Source: Rickettsiales bacterium (GTDB taxonomy: Bacteria; Pseudomonadota; Alphaproteobacteria; Rickettsiales; UBA1997). From it: a stretch of 64,000 bases of DNA. A model generated the notes under the pieces. It was not told the DNA's origin. It saw only the letters and a list, made by a program, of their open reading frames with translations, and ran no database searches. The stretch spans positions 1 to 64,000 of the forward strand of contig JAFVEQ010000035.1 of NCBI GenBank assembly GCA_017475895.1. Reading direction: 5' to 3'. This document shows, in pieces, positions 28,352-37,433 of the stretch (position 1 is the stretch's first letter; each line of letters starts with the position of its first letter). The position numbers and the translations under genes were made by a program.

Positions 28352-29194
28352 ATGAAATTAAATAAAATTAAGGATTTAATAAACAAGAAAACGGTTGTAA
28401 GAATCATTTTTGTATTGATTCTATTAACAATATCATTATTTGGTTACAAAAATATTGGTAAAATACACAAGATAACAACAGTTAAATTCAACAACAAAAG
28501 CAATACTAGTGTAGAGCAAGTAAAAATAAATAATGATGACACACTATACCGAGAGGAAAATAACCTAAAAATTGAAGGGCTAAGAAACGAGCTAAATTAT
28601 TTAAGAAATGAGATGCTAACACTATACGAAGAAGTTAATAGTCTCAAAGAAGAAATTATAAAAGTTGGAAATAAAACTCCGGTTCAGAACACTAAGGATC
28701 TACAAATAATGGCAACAATATACAAAATATATAGATTACACAGCGAGAATAAAGATTTTGTTGATGAATTTGAATATCTTAAGTCATTAACAAAAAATGA
28801 TAATAAATTATATGACATTGTAATAAGGTTAGAAGCATATAAAATACCAGATGAAAAAGATGTAAATATTATAGATGTCTTTAAGGAGGAATATAAACAA
28901 TTATTAACAATTAATAATAGAGATAATAACAAACAAAAACAAAATATTTTAAAAACATTTATTGATGACAATATCAAAATTAGAAAAATAACCGATGATG
29001 AAAATGATAATAGTAAAATAGATGCTTTAATAACCAATATTGAAAAAAACATAAAATATAAAAACTATACTGAAGTTATAAGATTAATAGAAAACAGTGA
29101 TTATAGAGATAAATTTAAGGAAACATATGGTATATGCAAAAATTCGATCAACTTCACATTAATCCTAGACGAAATAATGGAAAACATTAATTAA
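28352..29194 (+). CDS. Mic60/mitofilin-like inner-membrane protein
   Basis: 280 residues from the ATG at 28352. One membrane helix at about 16-34, a coiled coil at about 70-105 (LRNELNYLRNEMLTLYEEVN), then a helical C-terminal region. Its IMATIYKIYRLHSENKDFVDEFEYLKSL and later AYKIPDE resemble the mitofilin (IMMP/COG4223) domain, whose hallmark is AL..Al..g.pF..EL..L followed by a Gvp motif. Alphaproteobacterial Mic60 bends intracytoplasmic or cristae-like membranes. The usual hemCD neighbours are absent; a TraX-like gene follows after 1 bp. The match is weak and rests on layout plus motif. Confidence 0.5.
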   Translation: MKLNKIKDLINKKTVVRIIFVLILLTISLFGYKNIGKIHKITTVKFNNKSNTSVEQVKINNDDTLYREENNLKIEGLRNELNYLRNEMLTLYEEVNSLKEEIIKVGNKTPVQNTKDLQIMATIYKIYRLHSENKDFVDEFEYLKSLTKNDNKLYDIVIRLEAYKIPDEKDVNIIDVFKEEYKQLLTINNRDNNKQKQNILKTFIDDNIKIRKITDDENDNSKIDALITNIEKNIKYKNYTEVIRLIENSDYRDKFKETYGICKNSINFTLILDEIMENIN

Positions 29195-29195
29195 A

Positions 29196-29924
29196 ATGTT
29201 TGATAAACTAAAAAAGTACGGTAATTTAAATACCTATGACATATATAAATCTTTAGCCTTTATCCTAATGGTAATAGACCATGTCGGCTATTACTTCTTA
29301 CCAAGCGCAAGATTATTGAGAGTAATCGGAAGAACATCTATGATAATTTTTGCTGTTTTACATGGTTTTAACAGGAAAAAAAGTAGCAATAATAATAGAA
29401 TATTAATCTATGCCGTTTTATTGTTTATATTCGTTCAACTCCTAATTGAAAATGATCCATTACCATTAAATGTGTTGTTCAATTTTTACATATCGTACTA
29501 CCTATTGGATAAAATTGAAGAGATATATAAAAATGATTATGTATTTTTTTTGCTTATATGTGCAATAACCCTTCTTTTGTCTGGCTTTACAAATATATTT
29601 CTGGAATACGGAGCAATCTTTTGGTTTTTAATCCTGTGTGGTAGAATTTTTAACTATAAAATAAAAACACCAAAAGATAAAGTCACAGCACCACTAATAT
29701 TTATAATGTACTACATATATCAAACAATTCACTTTAATTTTAATCTTATAAACTCAATAGTTTTGCTTATACTTATTGTGTTAACATACATATTGCTGTA
29801 TAATTTTTCATTCAAAACCTACAACAAAAATAATACTATTTTGATGATACTATCAAGATTTTCACTGGAATTATATTTTATACATTTATTAATTTTTTCA
29901 ATCATATATGCCTATATTAGATAA
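29196..29924 (+). CDS. TraX-family membrane acyltransferase-like protein
   Basis: 242 residues and about eight membrane helices. The opening NTYDIYKSLAFILMVIDHVGYYF, then RVIGRTSMIIFAVLHGFN, is the TraX pattern (the acetylase of F-pilin and its chromosomal relatives), including the conserved Asp-His in MVIDHVG. Chromosomal TraX proteins probably acylate a surface sugar or protein; the substrate is unknown. It starts 1 bp after the Mic60-like gene and overlaps trmB by 17 bp, so the three are one transcript. Confidence 0.8.
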   Translation: MFDKLKKYGNLNTYDIYKSLAFILMVIDHVGYYFLPSARLLRVIGRTSMIIFAVLHGFNRKKSSNNNRILIYAVLLFIFVQLLIENDPLPLNVLFNFYISYYLLDKIEEIYKNDYVFFLLICAITLLLSGFTNIFLEYGAIFWFLILCGRIFNYKIKTPKDKVTAPLIFIMYYIYQTIHFNFNLINSIVLLILIVLTYILLYNFSFKTYNKNNTILMILSRFSLELYFIHLLIFSIIYAYIR

Positions 29925-30564
29925 CAAAAAAAATATTAGAAGTTTTGGCAGGATAAATGGTCGTGGTGTTGACGAAAACGTAAAAAATAAACTGAATGAA
30001 AAATTAACAAAGTACTCTTTTGATATCAATAACATTGATATCAACGGCACAAATTACCTAGAAATAGGTTTTGGCTATGGCGAAAGCATTGCCGAAAGAG
30101 CACCACAAACTAAAAGTGTGAACTATATTGGTTGCGAAACCTACACAAAGGGGGTATTAAATTTACTTAATTTAATGGAGCAACACAATATTGAAAATAT
30201 ACGTATATTTAATGGGGATGCTAGACTTCTGTTAGAAGCGTTACCGGATAAAGTGTTGGACAAGGTGTTTATATTATTTCCGGATCCATGGCCTAAAAAA
30301 AAGCAAAACAAAAGAAGAATAATAGGTGATGATTTTTTAATTCTGTTATCAAAAAAAATAAAAACTGGTGGAACATTATTTTTCGCAAGTGATATAGATA
30401 GTTACGTTGACTGGAGTTTGGAAAAAGTTGGTAATAACCACTCATTTTCACTAATTAGTAATACAAAACAGGAACCCTCTTGGTGGGTTAAAACAAAGTA
30501 TCAGCAGAAGGCAATAACCGAAGGCAGACAAAGTAGTTTTTTAGAATGGAAAATTATTGACTAA
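29908..30564 (+). CDS. trmB: tRNA (guanine-46-N7)-methyltransferase
   Basis: 218 residues. LEIGFGYGES (SAM motif), NYIGCETYTKGV, and the signature LFPDPWPKKKQNKRRI are diagnostic of TrmB, which forms m7G46 in tRNA variable loops. A C-terminal TKYQQKA..EGR block is present. The ATG overlaps the TraX gene by 17 bp. It converges with the tatD pseudogene; the 3' ends overlap by 11 bp. Confidence 0.95.
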   Translation: MPILDNKKNIRSFGRINGRGVDENVKNKLNEKLTKYSFDINNIDINGTNYLEIGFGYGESIAERAPQTKSVNYIGCETYTKGVLNLLNLMEQHNIENIRIFNGDARLLLEALPDKVLDKVFILFPDPWPKKKQNKRRIIGDDFLILLSKKIKTGGTLFFASDIDSYVDWSLEKVGNNHSFSLISNTKQEPSWWVKTKYQQKAITEGRQSSFLEWKIID

Positions 30565-31352
30565 TTTTCATTTTACTAAATAATCTTAAACAATTATTTG
30601 TGGTAATATCACAAACATCAAGAAAATCTATACCAAACAGGGAAGCTAAAAATTCTGCAGTATTTTTAACATACATCGGCTGATTTACCTTCACCTTTCC
30701 TCTAAATGGTGTTGGTACCAAAAACGGCGAATCAGTCTCTACAATTATCCTATTTATGGGTACAGTTCTGGCTATATTTTGTAAATCTGTAGCCTTTCCG
30801 AATGTAACAATACCAGAAAAAAGATATATATCCACCTAAATCAAGTCCCGTATATGCCAATTCTTTACCCGAAGAAAAACAGTGCAACACAAATTCAAAA
30901 GCACCATTTTTCATTTCGCTTTTCAGAATATCGATCATATCTGAATCAGCATCTCTGGAATGTATAACCAGTGGTAAATGCGATTTTCTTGAAGTCTCTA
31001 TGTGTGCCTCAAAATTTTGTTTTTGCTTACTCTTATCATAGCCATCATAGTGATAATCTAAACCACTCTCACCTATGGCAACAACCTTTGGATTGTTTGT
31101 ATATACAAGCAGTTCGTCAGAGGTTGCCACTTTATTATTCACCTCCTCCGGATGATGACCAACACTACAAAAAACATTATCATACAAACTTGACATTTGT
31201 ATCACTTCTTCCACTTCATCAATTTTAGTGCAGATGTTATTTAAAACCTTTATTCCATTTTTTTTCGCTAAATTCACAACATCTTCAATAGCTAGCCCCT
31301 CCTCCTCCATCAGTTTAAAATGACAGTGACTGTCAATAAGAAAATCAAACAT
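30554..31352 (-). pseudogene. tatD: TatD-family metal-dependent hydrolase, frameshifted
   Basis: The N-terminal 180 or so residues (IDSHCHF, GHHPEEV, GESGLDYHYD, LVIHSRDAD, HCFSS) and the C-terminal part (FSGIVTFGKATDLQ, ETDSPFLVPTPFRGK, N...LF) are both well conserved but lie in different frames. The break is at six A residues, 30817-30822 on the plus strand (six T in the gene). Removing one base restores YISFSGIVTFGK exactly. TatD enzymes are 3'-5' nucleases or D-aminoacyl-tRNA deacylase-like hydrolases. It is either a recent inactivation, a sequencing slip, or polymerase slippage in vivo. Confidence 0.85.
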
Positions 31353-31367
31353 TTTATTTTTCTCCTC

Positions 31368-32216
31368 TTATTTACGCTTTTTCTTGACCTTTGCTAAATT
31401 ATCCGCCTTTAATAGAGTTTTACCAATTTTAGCGTTAGTAGTAGCCGCTAACATATCCATACTATTATTAAGCTCCTTATTAATAATTTGATCAACCTTA
31501 TCGTTTTCAATTTTATCCAAATCAAAACCTGTTCTTATTATGTACACCAACAAAAAGTCAACAATTAGTAATTCCAATATATAAGAAATATCCAAACCAT
31601 GTACCACAACTCGTTCCGGCATAAAATATATACCTAAAACACACGATACCATAATTATTGTATTAAAAAACATTATTTTAATTCTACTACCGTTTGTTAT
31701 TGAAAAACTTTTAGAGATAGCTTCCACCGCTTTATACCTCTCATCAGAACCAGATTTTCTTTTGGAAATGGTATACATCATAAAGAAACAACAGAAATTT
31801 AGGTAAAATGGTGGCAGTATTGGTATTATTACAAGAATAACTCCAAATATCACAAAAGTATATCCAGACAAAAAAATATACAAAATATTGCTAACAAAAT
31901 CACCTAAATATATTGTTATGTCATTTCCTATATCTTCAATATCATTATTTATAGCTATTGTATAAAATGAAAGTTTTATTATTATTTTTGTTATCATTAA
32001 AAAAATGTAAAATATGACCGATGACGTTATATAATCATTACCTATCCTTGTATTTAGTTGTGCACCAAAAAAATTGTTCAATATACCATAAAAAAATGAA
32101 TTAAACAAATAATATAAAATACTATTTAGTATTACAAAAAGTAGAATATGTTTTAAAAAAAACAGTAGACTTTTAAAAATATTTTTGAAAATTTGCAGTT
32201 TCATAATTACAATCAT
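31368..32216 (-). CDS. Unrecognised multi-span membrane protein
   Basis: 282 residues with about six hydrophobic helices (about 15-45, 68-90, 108-150, 185-205, 210-232) and a basic, hydrophilic tail (AKIGKTLLKADNLAKVKKKRK). One cytoplasmic loop holds KRKSGSDERYKAVEAISKSF. I recognise no family. Features that argue for a real gene are its length, the Lys-rich cytoplasmic end obeying the positive-inside rule, and AT-rich native codon use. It lies 16 bp upstream of tatD in the same direction and diverges from recJ. Confidence 0.6.
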   Translation of the reverse strand: MIVIMKLQIFKNIFKSLLFFLKHILLFVILNSILYYLFNSFFYGILNNFFGAQLNTRIGNDYITSSVIFYIFLMITKIIIKLSFYTIAINNDIEDIGNDITIYLGDFVSNILYIFLSGYTFVIFGVILVIIPILPPFYLNFCCFFMMYTISKRKSGSDERYKAVEAISKSFSITNGSRIKIMFFNTIIMVSCVLGIYFMPERVVVHGLDISYILELLIVDFLLVYIIRTGFDLDKIENDKVDQIINKELNNSMDMLAATTNAKIGKTLLKADNLAKVKKKRK

Positions 32217-32336
32217 ATAATCTAACCGGATGATATACTACAGTTTTATTTTGTCAATGAAATAATACTCAATCAATTATTTCTTGATTTTTTTTTATAC
32301 TAACTTATCATTACGGTAACAAATGTATAGTTTTGC

Positions 32337-34121
32337 ATGAAATTTAAAGACAAAAAGTCAGTAAACGGCTATTTTTGGAACATAAAGGAGTACGACGATA
32401 AAAAAGCACTAACAATTTTTCAAAAATTTAATGTTTCTGAAGTTGTGAGTCGTCTATTGGCAATAAAAAATATAAATTTAGAGGATGTAGGCAACTACCT
32501 AGATCCAAAAATAAAAAACCTAATGAAAGATCCATATCATCTGTTGGACATGGAAAAAGCTGTTGTTGTAATATATGATGCAATAGTTAAACACAAAAAA
32601 ATATGTATTTTTGGTGATTATGATGTGGACGGAGCTACAGCAACCGCTCTAATGGTTAAATTTTTTAGAAATCTACAGATAGACGTTGAAGTATATGTTC
32701 CCGACAGAATAGAAGACGGCTATGGCTTGAATGAGCAAGCCATAGAAAAACTAAAGGAAAAAAATGTTGAGCTAATAATTACAGTTGACTGTGGTATATC
32801 ATCCTATGACGCTGTTGAATTTGCCAACAGTATAGGTATTGACGTTGTGATAACAGATCACCATCTTGGTCCAGTGGAAATACCCAGAGCAAAAGCTGTT
32901 GTAAATCCAAATAGATTGGATGAAGAATCTGAATATAAATATTTAGCTGGAGTTGGCGTTGCCTTCATAGTATGTATAGCATTAAATACATATCTAAGGA
33001 ATAAACATTACTATGAAGAACATAATCTGAGGGAAAAAAACTTATTATATTACTTAGACTTAGTGGCATTGGGTACGGTGTGTGATGTTATGCCTCTGGT
33101 AAACATAAATCGAGCATTTGTGAAGCAGGGATTAGAAGTATTTAAACAAAGAACCAATGTCGGACTCGCTGTTCTATCGGATCTGATGGAACTTAAGGAA
33201 GTCAATGACACATACCATTTGGGCTATGTTTTGGGACCAAGAATAAATGCCTGTGGCAGAGTTGGAGACGTTAGTATAGGAAATAAACTTTTATCCTGTG
33301 AAAATAAATATGAAGCAAAATACTTAGCAGAACAGCTAAATAAATTCAATGTGGAAAGACAAATAATTGAAAAAGATATACTAACTAAGGCAATAGAAAA
33401 AATAGAAAAAAACAAGTTGTATAACGATACCGTTATATTTATCCACGGTGATAATTGGCATGAGGGTGTAATAGGAATAATAGCTTCAAGAATAAAAGAT
33501 AAATACAATAGGCCGGTTTTTGTACTATCTATGGACAATAAAGTTGGAAAGGCTTCCTGCAGATCAGTGGATAAAAGTATAGATATTGGATCAGTTATAA
33601 TAAAGGCAAAGGAACAAAATTTACTTCTGAGTGGTGGTGGTCATGCGATGGCCGGCGGTTTCACCTTTGATGTAGAAAAACTTGATGAAATCAAAAAATT
33701 TATGGAGGATAACATAAAACCAAAATTGGAAATATATCTACAAAAAAATGAAAAATATGCTGATTTACTGTTGGATTGTAATGCCATTAATGATAAACTT
33801 GTGACTGAACTGGAAAATCTTGGTCCATTCGGAACAGATAATACTAAACCAGTAATTATCTTAAAGGATGTGGTTGTTATTAGTAAAAAGAAATTTGGTA
33901 GAAATAAGGAACACTTAAGATGTATAGTCGGACACGATGGAATTACAAGTGTACAAAATAGTTTGATAGTAAATATATTTAGAATAGGTGAGAGTGACAC
34001 AATTCTAAATGTATTGGAAAAAGTTGGAACAAAATGTGATCTAATAGGCACATTATCCATAAACAAATGGATGAATTTAAACAACATTCAGTTTATAGTG
34101 GAGGATGTAATTTTACATTAA
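32337..34121 (+). CDS. recJ: Single-stranded-DNA-specific exonuclease
   Basis: 594 residues. DHH motifs: FGDYDVDGATATALM, VDCGISSYDAV, TDHHLG; then the DHHA1 domain with GWHEGVIGIIASRI-like (DNWHEGVIGIIAS) and LSGGGHAMAGGF; and an OB-fold C-terminus. RecJ digests 5' ends in recombination and mismatch repair. Start and length match the family. Its stop overlaps the stop of the convergent DUF5662-like gene. Confidence 0.96.
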   Translation: MKFKDKKSVNGYFWNIKEYDDKKALTIFQKFNVSEVVSRLLAIKNINLEDVGNYLDPKIKNLMKDPYHLLDMEKAVVVIYDAIVKHKKICIFGDYDVDGATATALMVKFFRNLQIDVEVYVPDRIEDGYGLNEQAIEKLKEKNVELIITVDCGISSYDAVEFANSIGIDVVITDHHLGPVEIPRAKAVVNPNRLDEESEYKYLAGVGVAFIVCIALNTYLRNKHYYEEHNLREKNLLYYLDLVALGTVCDVMPLVNINRAFVKQGLEVFKQRTNVGLAVLSDLMELKEVNDTYHLGYVLGPRINACGRVGDVSIGNKLLSCENKYEAKYLAEQLNKFNVERQIIEKDILTKAIEKIEKNKLYNDTVIFIHGDNWHEGVIGIIASRIKDKYNRPVFVLSMDNKVGKASCRSVDKSIDIGSVIIKAKEQNLLLSGGGHAMAGGFTFDVEKLDEIKKFMEDNIKPKLEIYLQKNEKYADLLLDCNAINDKLVTELENLGPFGTDNTKPVIILKDVVVISKKKFGRNKEHLRCIVGHDGITSVQNSLIVNIFRIGESDTILNVLEKVGTKCDLIGTLSINKWMNLNNIQFIVEDVILH

Positions 34122-34978
34122 CCCAATAGCTTTTGCATTAGCTTAATTTCATCATTAAAACCGTCGTTGTCTTTATATTTATTATATAAATATTCATTAG
34201 CAAAGGCTTCACAGTACAACTCATATTTGTTTTTACCATTCTCATAATAGTAGTTTAATACGTTGTTGTAGGTACCTTCAAAGTCGTTTGTATCACTGTT
34301 TATATTTTTATTGATATTATCCACATCCAATTTAAAACCATCCCTAAATAAACTCCATTCCTCAAAAGGATCACTCAACAAATCAAAATTCTTTTCTAGT
34401 GTTAACCTATTATCCTGTATTTTTCTTAATGTAGTAACTACGGTGGTCATAAATCTTGACTTATCAGTATTTACATCGTTATTTTCCTGTTGCAAAATGC
34501 TCAATATGGTTAATATCTTATCTTTGTATTTTAATATTTTCGGATACTCATGTATCATAACATCATTAAAATAAACCATATTATCTTTTTCATTCGATTT
34601 TATGGCAACAGCATTTACATCACAACACATTTCACATATATCAACATCATTTGGCTCTATGCTATTCATATAAAAATGATGTCTTTGGTTACTGTAGTGT
34701 TTTTCCCTTTTGTCTAAAATTCTATTTATGTCAATGTTATTAGGTAAATTATTTCGCTTGTTGTAATGATATTCACTTATTTTAATGTAGTTTTCTATTA
34801 ATCCTTTAGTTAATTTATCTGTGTCATGAGCCATTGATCTCTTAAATAAATCAAAGTCCTTTACATTTATAATCTCTTCTAATTTATCAATATTGTTTTC
34901 CAATATCATCATGCCATCCTGAACCATTCTTGTGTGAGACAAGAAATAATCTGTAAAGTCTATGTGTTTTTTTGGCAT
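34118..34978 (-). CDS. DUF5662-like His-rich protein
   Basis: 286 residues. The first 130 residues contain SHTRMV, SMAHDTDKLTKG, EYHYNKR, REKHYSNQRHHFYMN and EMCCDVNAVA. The order H, HD-x2-K, H, N-x-HH, D resembles DUF5662, an HD-like putative metal-binding family found in phages and bacteria, which I recall as HD-x-SK and N-x-HH. The last 150 residues are helical and unrecognised. Its function is unknown; a metal-dependent hydrolase is a guess. It is a single gene converging on recJ, with a -10-like AT region upstream. Confidence 0.45.
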   Translation of the reverse strand: MPKKHIDFTDYFLSHTRMVQDGMMILENNIDKLEEIINVKDFDLFKRSMAHDTDKLTKGLIENYIKISEYHYNKRNNLPNNIDINRILDKREKHYSNQRHHFYMNSIEPNDVDICEMCCDVNAVAIKSNEKDNMVYFNDVMIHEYPKILKYKDKILTILSILQQENNDVNTDKSRFMTTVVTTLRKIQDNRLTLEKNFDLLSDPFEEWSLFRDGFKLDVDNINKNINSDTNDFEGTYNNVLNYYYENGKNKYELYCEAFANEYLYNKYKDNDGFNDEIKLMQKLLG

Positions 34979-35058
34979 TATTAATTTATTGTTTTACGGT
35001 TCTAAATTATATTGATATCTTATAAAAAAGCAATGGAAATTTATTGATGATATGTTAC

Positions 35059-35742
35059 TCAAACCGTAATCAAATTGTTTAGTAACACTTCATAGGCGTC
35101 GTTATTTAAATCTTCAATATTTATAGCATTTTCAATTCTAAAGTTACCAACCCTGCTTCTGATTATTTTAGAGACATAAGCCACAGCACCAAGACTTTTA
35201 GCAATATCAACACCTAAACTTCTAACGTAACATCCTCTTCCGCAATCCACCACAAATTCCGCAGTTTTATCCTCAACAAAACCATTAAATTGCAAATCAT
35301 TTATAACTATATCTCTGGCTTCCAATTCAACCTTTTTACCATCTCTAACCAAATCACAAGCCCTCTTTCCTTCAACTTTTATGGCGGAGTAAACTGGAGG
35401 AGTCTGTTTTATAGTTCCAACAAAACTAGGCAAAACGTTTTTAATATCGTCAACAGTTGGCACAAAGTCATTTTTTTCTAAAATAACACCCTCCGCATCA
35501 CCTGTATCTCTCAGTTCGCCAAATGTCAGGTGAAAAAGATATGTTTTACTGTGGTTCATCATTGATTCAACCTGTTTTGTTGCCTTATTTATACAAATTG
35601 GCAGTACTCCACTTGCCAATGGATCTAGTGTTCCACCGTGTCCAACTTTCTTTGCTTTTGTTATACGTTTTATAATGGCAACAACCTTTGTTGATGTATA
35701 GTTTACGGGTTTATTTACATTTAACCATCCACTTTGCTCCAT
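35059..35742 (-). CDS. truB: tRNA pseudouridine-55 synthase
   Basis: 227 residues, short for TruB because the C-terminal PUA domain is missing or reduced. SGWLNVNKPVNYTS, the catalytic Asp in GHGGTLDPLASGVLP, TGDAEG and CGRGCYVRSLG are all present. It makes pseudouridine 55 in the T loop of tRNAs. It ends in TGA. The usual partners rbfA and rpsO are not adjacent. Confidence 0.95.
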   Translation of the reverse strand: MEQSGWLNVNKPVNYTSTKVVAIIKRITKAKKVGHGGTLDPLASGVLPICINKATKQVESMMNHSKTYLFHLTFGELRDTGDAEGVILEKNDFVPTVDDIKNVLPSFVGTIKQTPPVYSAIKVEGKRACDLVRDGKKVELEARDIVINDLQFNGFVEDKTAEFVVDCGRGCYVRSLGVDIAKSLGAVAYVSKIIRSRVGNFRIENAINIEDLNNDAYEVLLNNLITV

Positions 35743-35828
35743 GACCCTATAGTCCTTTGTTTTTATTTATATCATCTACAGATCTCTAAACTTGAATGTA
35801 TTTATATTACCTGCAAAGTAATTTTAAA

Positions 35829-35855
35829 AGCAGTAAAGAAAATATCTTTACTGCT
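35829..35855 (-). terminator. Terminator of the phosphohexomutase gene
   Basis: A perfect 11-bp stem AGCAGTAAAGA/TCTTTACTGCT with a 5-nt loop, followed on the minus strand by TTTTAAAATT, 12 bp after the stop codon. Confidence 0.8.
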
Positions 35856-35866
35856 AATATCAATCG

Positions 35867-37252
35867 CTAGAAAACTATATCACAACCGCTGAGGTTCAGT
35901 TGTTTCCTTAAATCATTTTTACATTCCTCTAATCCTTCCGCTGTCAAGGCTTCGCATCTTGTGGTTATATCAGGTTGAGTATTTGAACCTCTAGCCAACC
36001 ACCAGCCATCCTTAGTCTCAACCCTTATTCCATCAACATCCACGAAAGTTCTACCGTCTTTTTTCATTCTTTCGACTATCTCTTTGATAATTTCAAACTT
36101 TCTATCATCCCCAACCTCAACTCTTATTTCGCTTGTGGAATATGTTTTTGGAAAAGATTTTCTGATTTCTGCTATTGTTTTATCACTATTAGATACAAAA
36201 CTCATCAACTTTACTGCAGCATACATGGCATCATCATAGTTATGGTTGTCACCAAAATACATGTGTCCACTTGTTTCTCCAGCAAGTTTTATGTTATCAC
36301 TTGTCATCTTTGACTTTTGAGCGGAATGTCCAGCTTTCCACATAACACCAACACCACCATGTGCCTTTACATCATCATACAACACTTTACTTGCTTTGAC
36401 CTCTGACATTACCTTTTCACCTGGGTTATCCTTTAGAAAGTCTCTTGCCAAAATCGCCAACAGTTGATCCCCATACAGTAGAAAACCTTCACTATCCACA
36501 ACACCTATTCTATCACCGTCGCCATCAAAACCTACTCCAAAATCACAGTTGTTTTTTACCACGGCACTTTTTAACATCTCCATATTTTTTTCTATTGATG
36601 GATCTGGGTGGTGATTTGGGAAATTTCCATCCACAACATCGCACATTGTTATATGTTCCCCAGGGAACCTCTTAACTATATCCTTTAAAATGCTAGCAAC
36701 AGCTCCATTTCCAGCATCCCACATAATTTTAAGTTTTCTTTTACCACTGTGTATTCTACTAGCTATGAAATCAAAGTAATCATTTCTAACATCTTTTTCC
36801 TCACACTTAGCGCCATCTTTAATTTCAAAATCTCCATTTTTAGCATATACACCAAGTTGTTGTACGTCTTCACCAAAAACCGGTTGTTCATTCGTTAGCA
36901 TTTTAAAACCATTATATTCCGGTGGATTATGAGATGCTGTAATTATAATTCCCGCATCCTTTTTTAGATGGTGTATCGCAAAATATACCACCGGTGTTGG
37001 TACTAAGCCTATGTTTACAACGTCAATTCCACATTCCATCAGTCCTTTTATTACGTTTTTTGCATATTCAGGAGATGTGTGTCTGCCATCATAGCCAACC
37101 ACACAGTTGTGTTTATTGTATTTTCTTATTAAAAGTGTTCCGTAGCTTTTTCCTACAAAATATGCGTCAACTTCATTTACTGTCTTACCGACAACTCCTC
37201 TTATATCATATTGTTTAAGTATGTTTTTTTCAAAAATATGTGTATTAGACAT
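35867..37252 (-). CDS. Phosphomannomutase/phosphoglucomutase
   Basis: 461 residues of the alpha-D-phosphohexomutase family: catalytic Ser loop TASHNPPEYNG, Mg site GFDGDGDRIGVVD, sugar loop GETSGHMYFGD and a C-terminal phosphate loop (RGSNTQPDITTRCEA). It resembles AlgC/ManB-type enzymes acting on both mannose and glucose phosphates, feeding glycogen, LPS or exopolysaccharide precursors. It is monocistronic, with a clear terminator, and divergent from the PFOR gene. Symbol left blank because manB, pgm and algC cannot be separated by eye. Confidence 0.92.
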   Translation of the reverse strand: MSNTHIFEKNILKQYDIRGVVGKTVNEVDAYFVGKSYGTLLIRKYNKHNCVVGYDGRHTSPEYAKNVIKGLMECGIDVVNIGLVPTPVVYFAIHHLKKDAGIIITASHNPPEYNGFKMLTNEQPVFGEDVQQLGVYAKNGDFEIKDGAKCEEKDVRNDYFDFIASRIHSGKRKLKIMWDAGNGAVASILKDIVKRFPGEHITMCDVVDGNFPNHHPDPSIEKNMEMLKSAVVKNNCDFGVGFDGDGDRIGVVDSEGFLLYGDQLLAILARDFLKDNPGEKVMSEVKASKVLYDDVKAHGGVGVMWKAGHSAQKSKMTSDNIKLAGETSGHMYFGDNHNYDDAMYAAVKLMSFVSNSDKTIAEIRKSFPKTYSTSEIRVEVGDDRKFEIIKEIVERMKKDGRTFVDVDGIRVETKDGWWLARGSNTQPDITTRCEALTAEGLEECKNDLRKQLNLSGCDIVF

Positions 37253-37398
37253 CCTAGAACCTATTGTTAATCTTTCTCTATTATAATATATTTTTTAAAA
37301 AAACAATAATAAAAATTATGAAATAGCTAAATTTAAATAATTTTTACAATCAAAACTCTTGAAATTATATTTCGACGGTTTAATAATAGGATATATAC

Positions 37399-37412
37399 AA
37401 CGATTAATCGTT
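37399..37412. promoter_or_regulatory. 14-bp perfect palindrome in the PFOR leader
   Basis: AACGATTAATCGTT is a perfect palindrome 21 bp before the PFOR start. A possible promoter (TTGAAA at about 37358, then TAATAA 16 bp later) lies directly upstream, so a bound dimer would block early transcription. The regulator is unknown; it does not match an FNR site (TTGAT-N4-ATCAA). Confidence 0.45.
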
Positions 37413-37433
37413 TTATTAACAACATTTTGCAAA

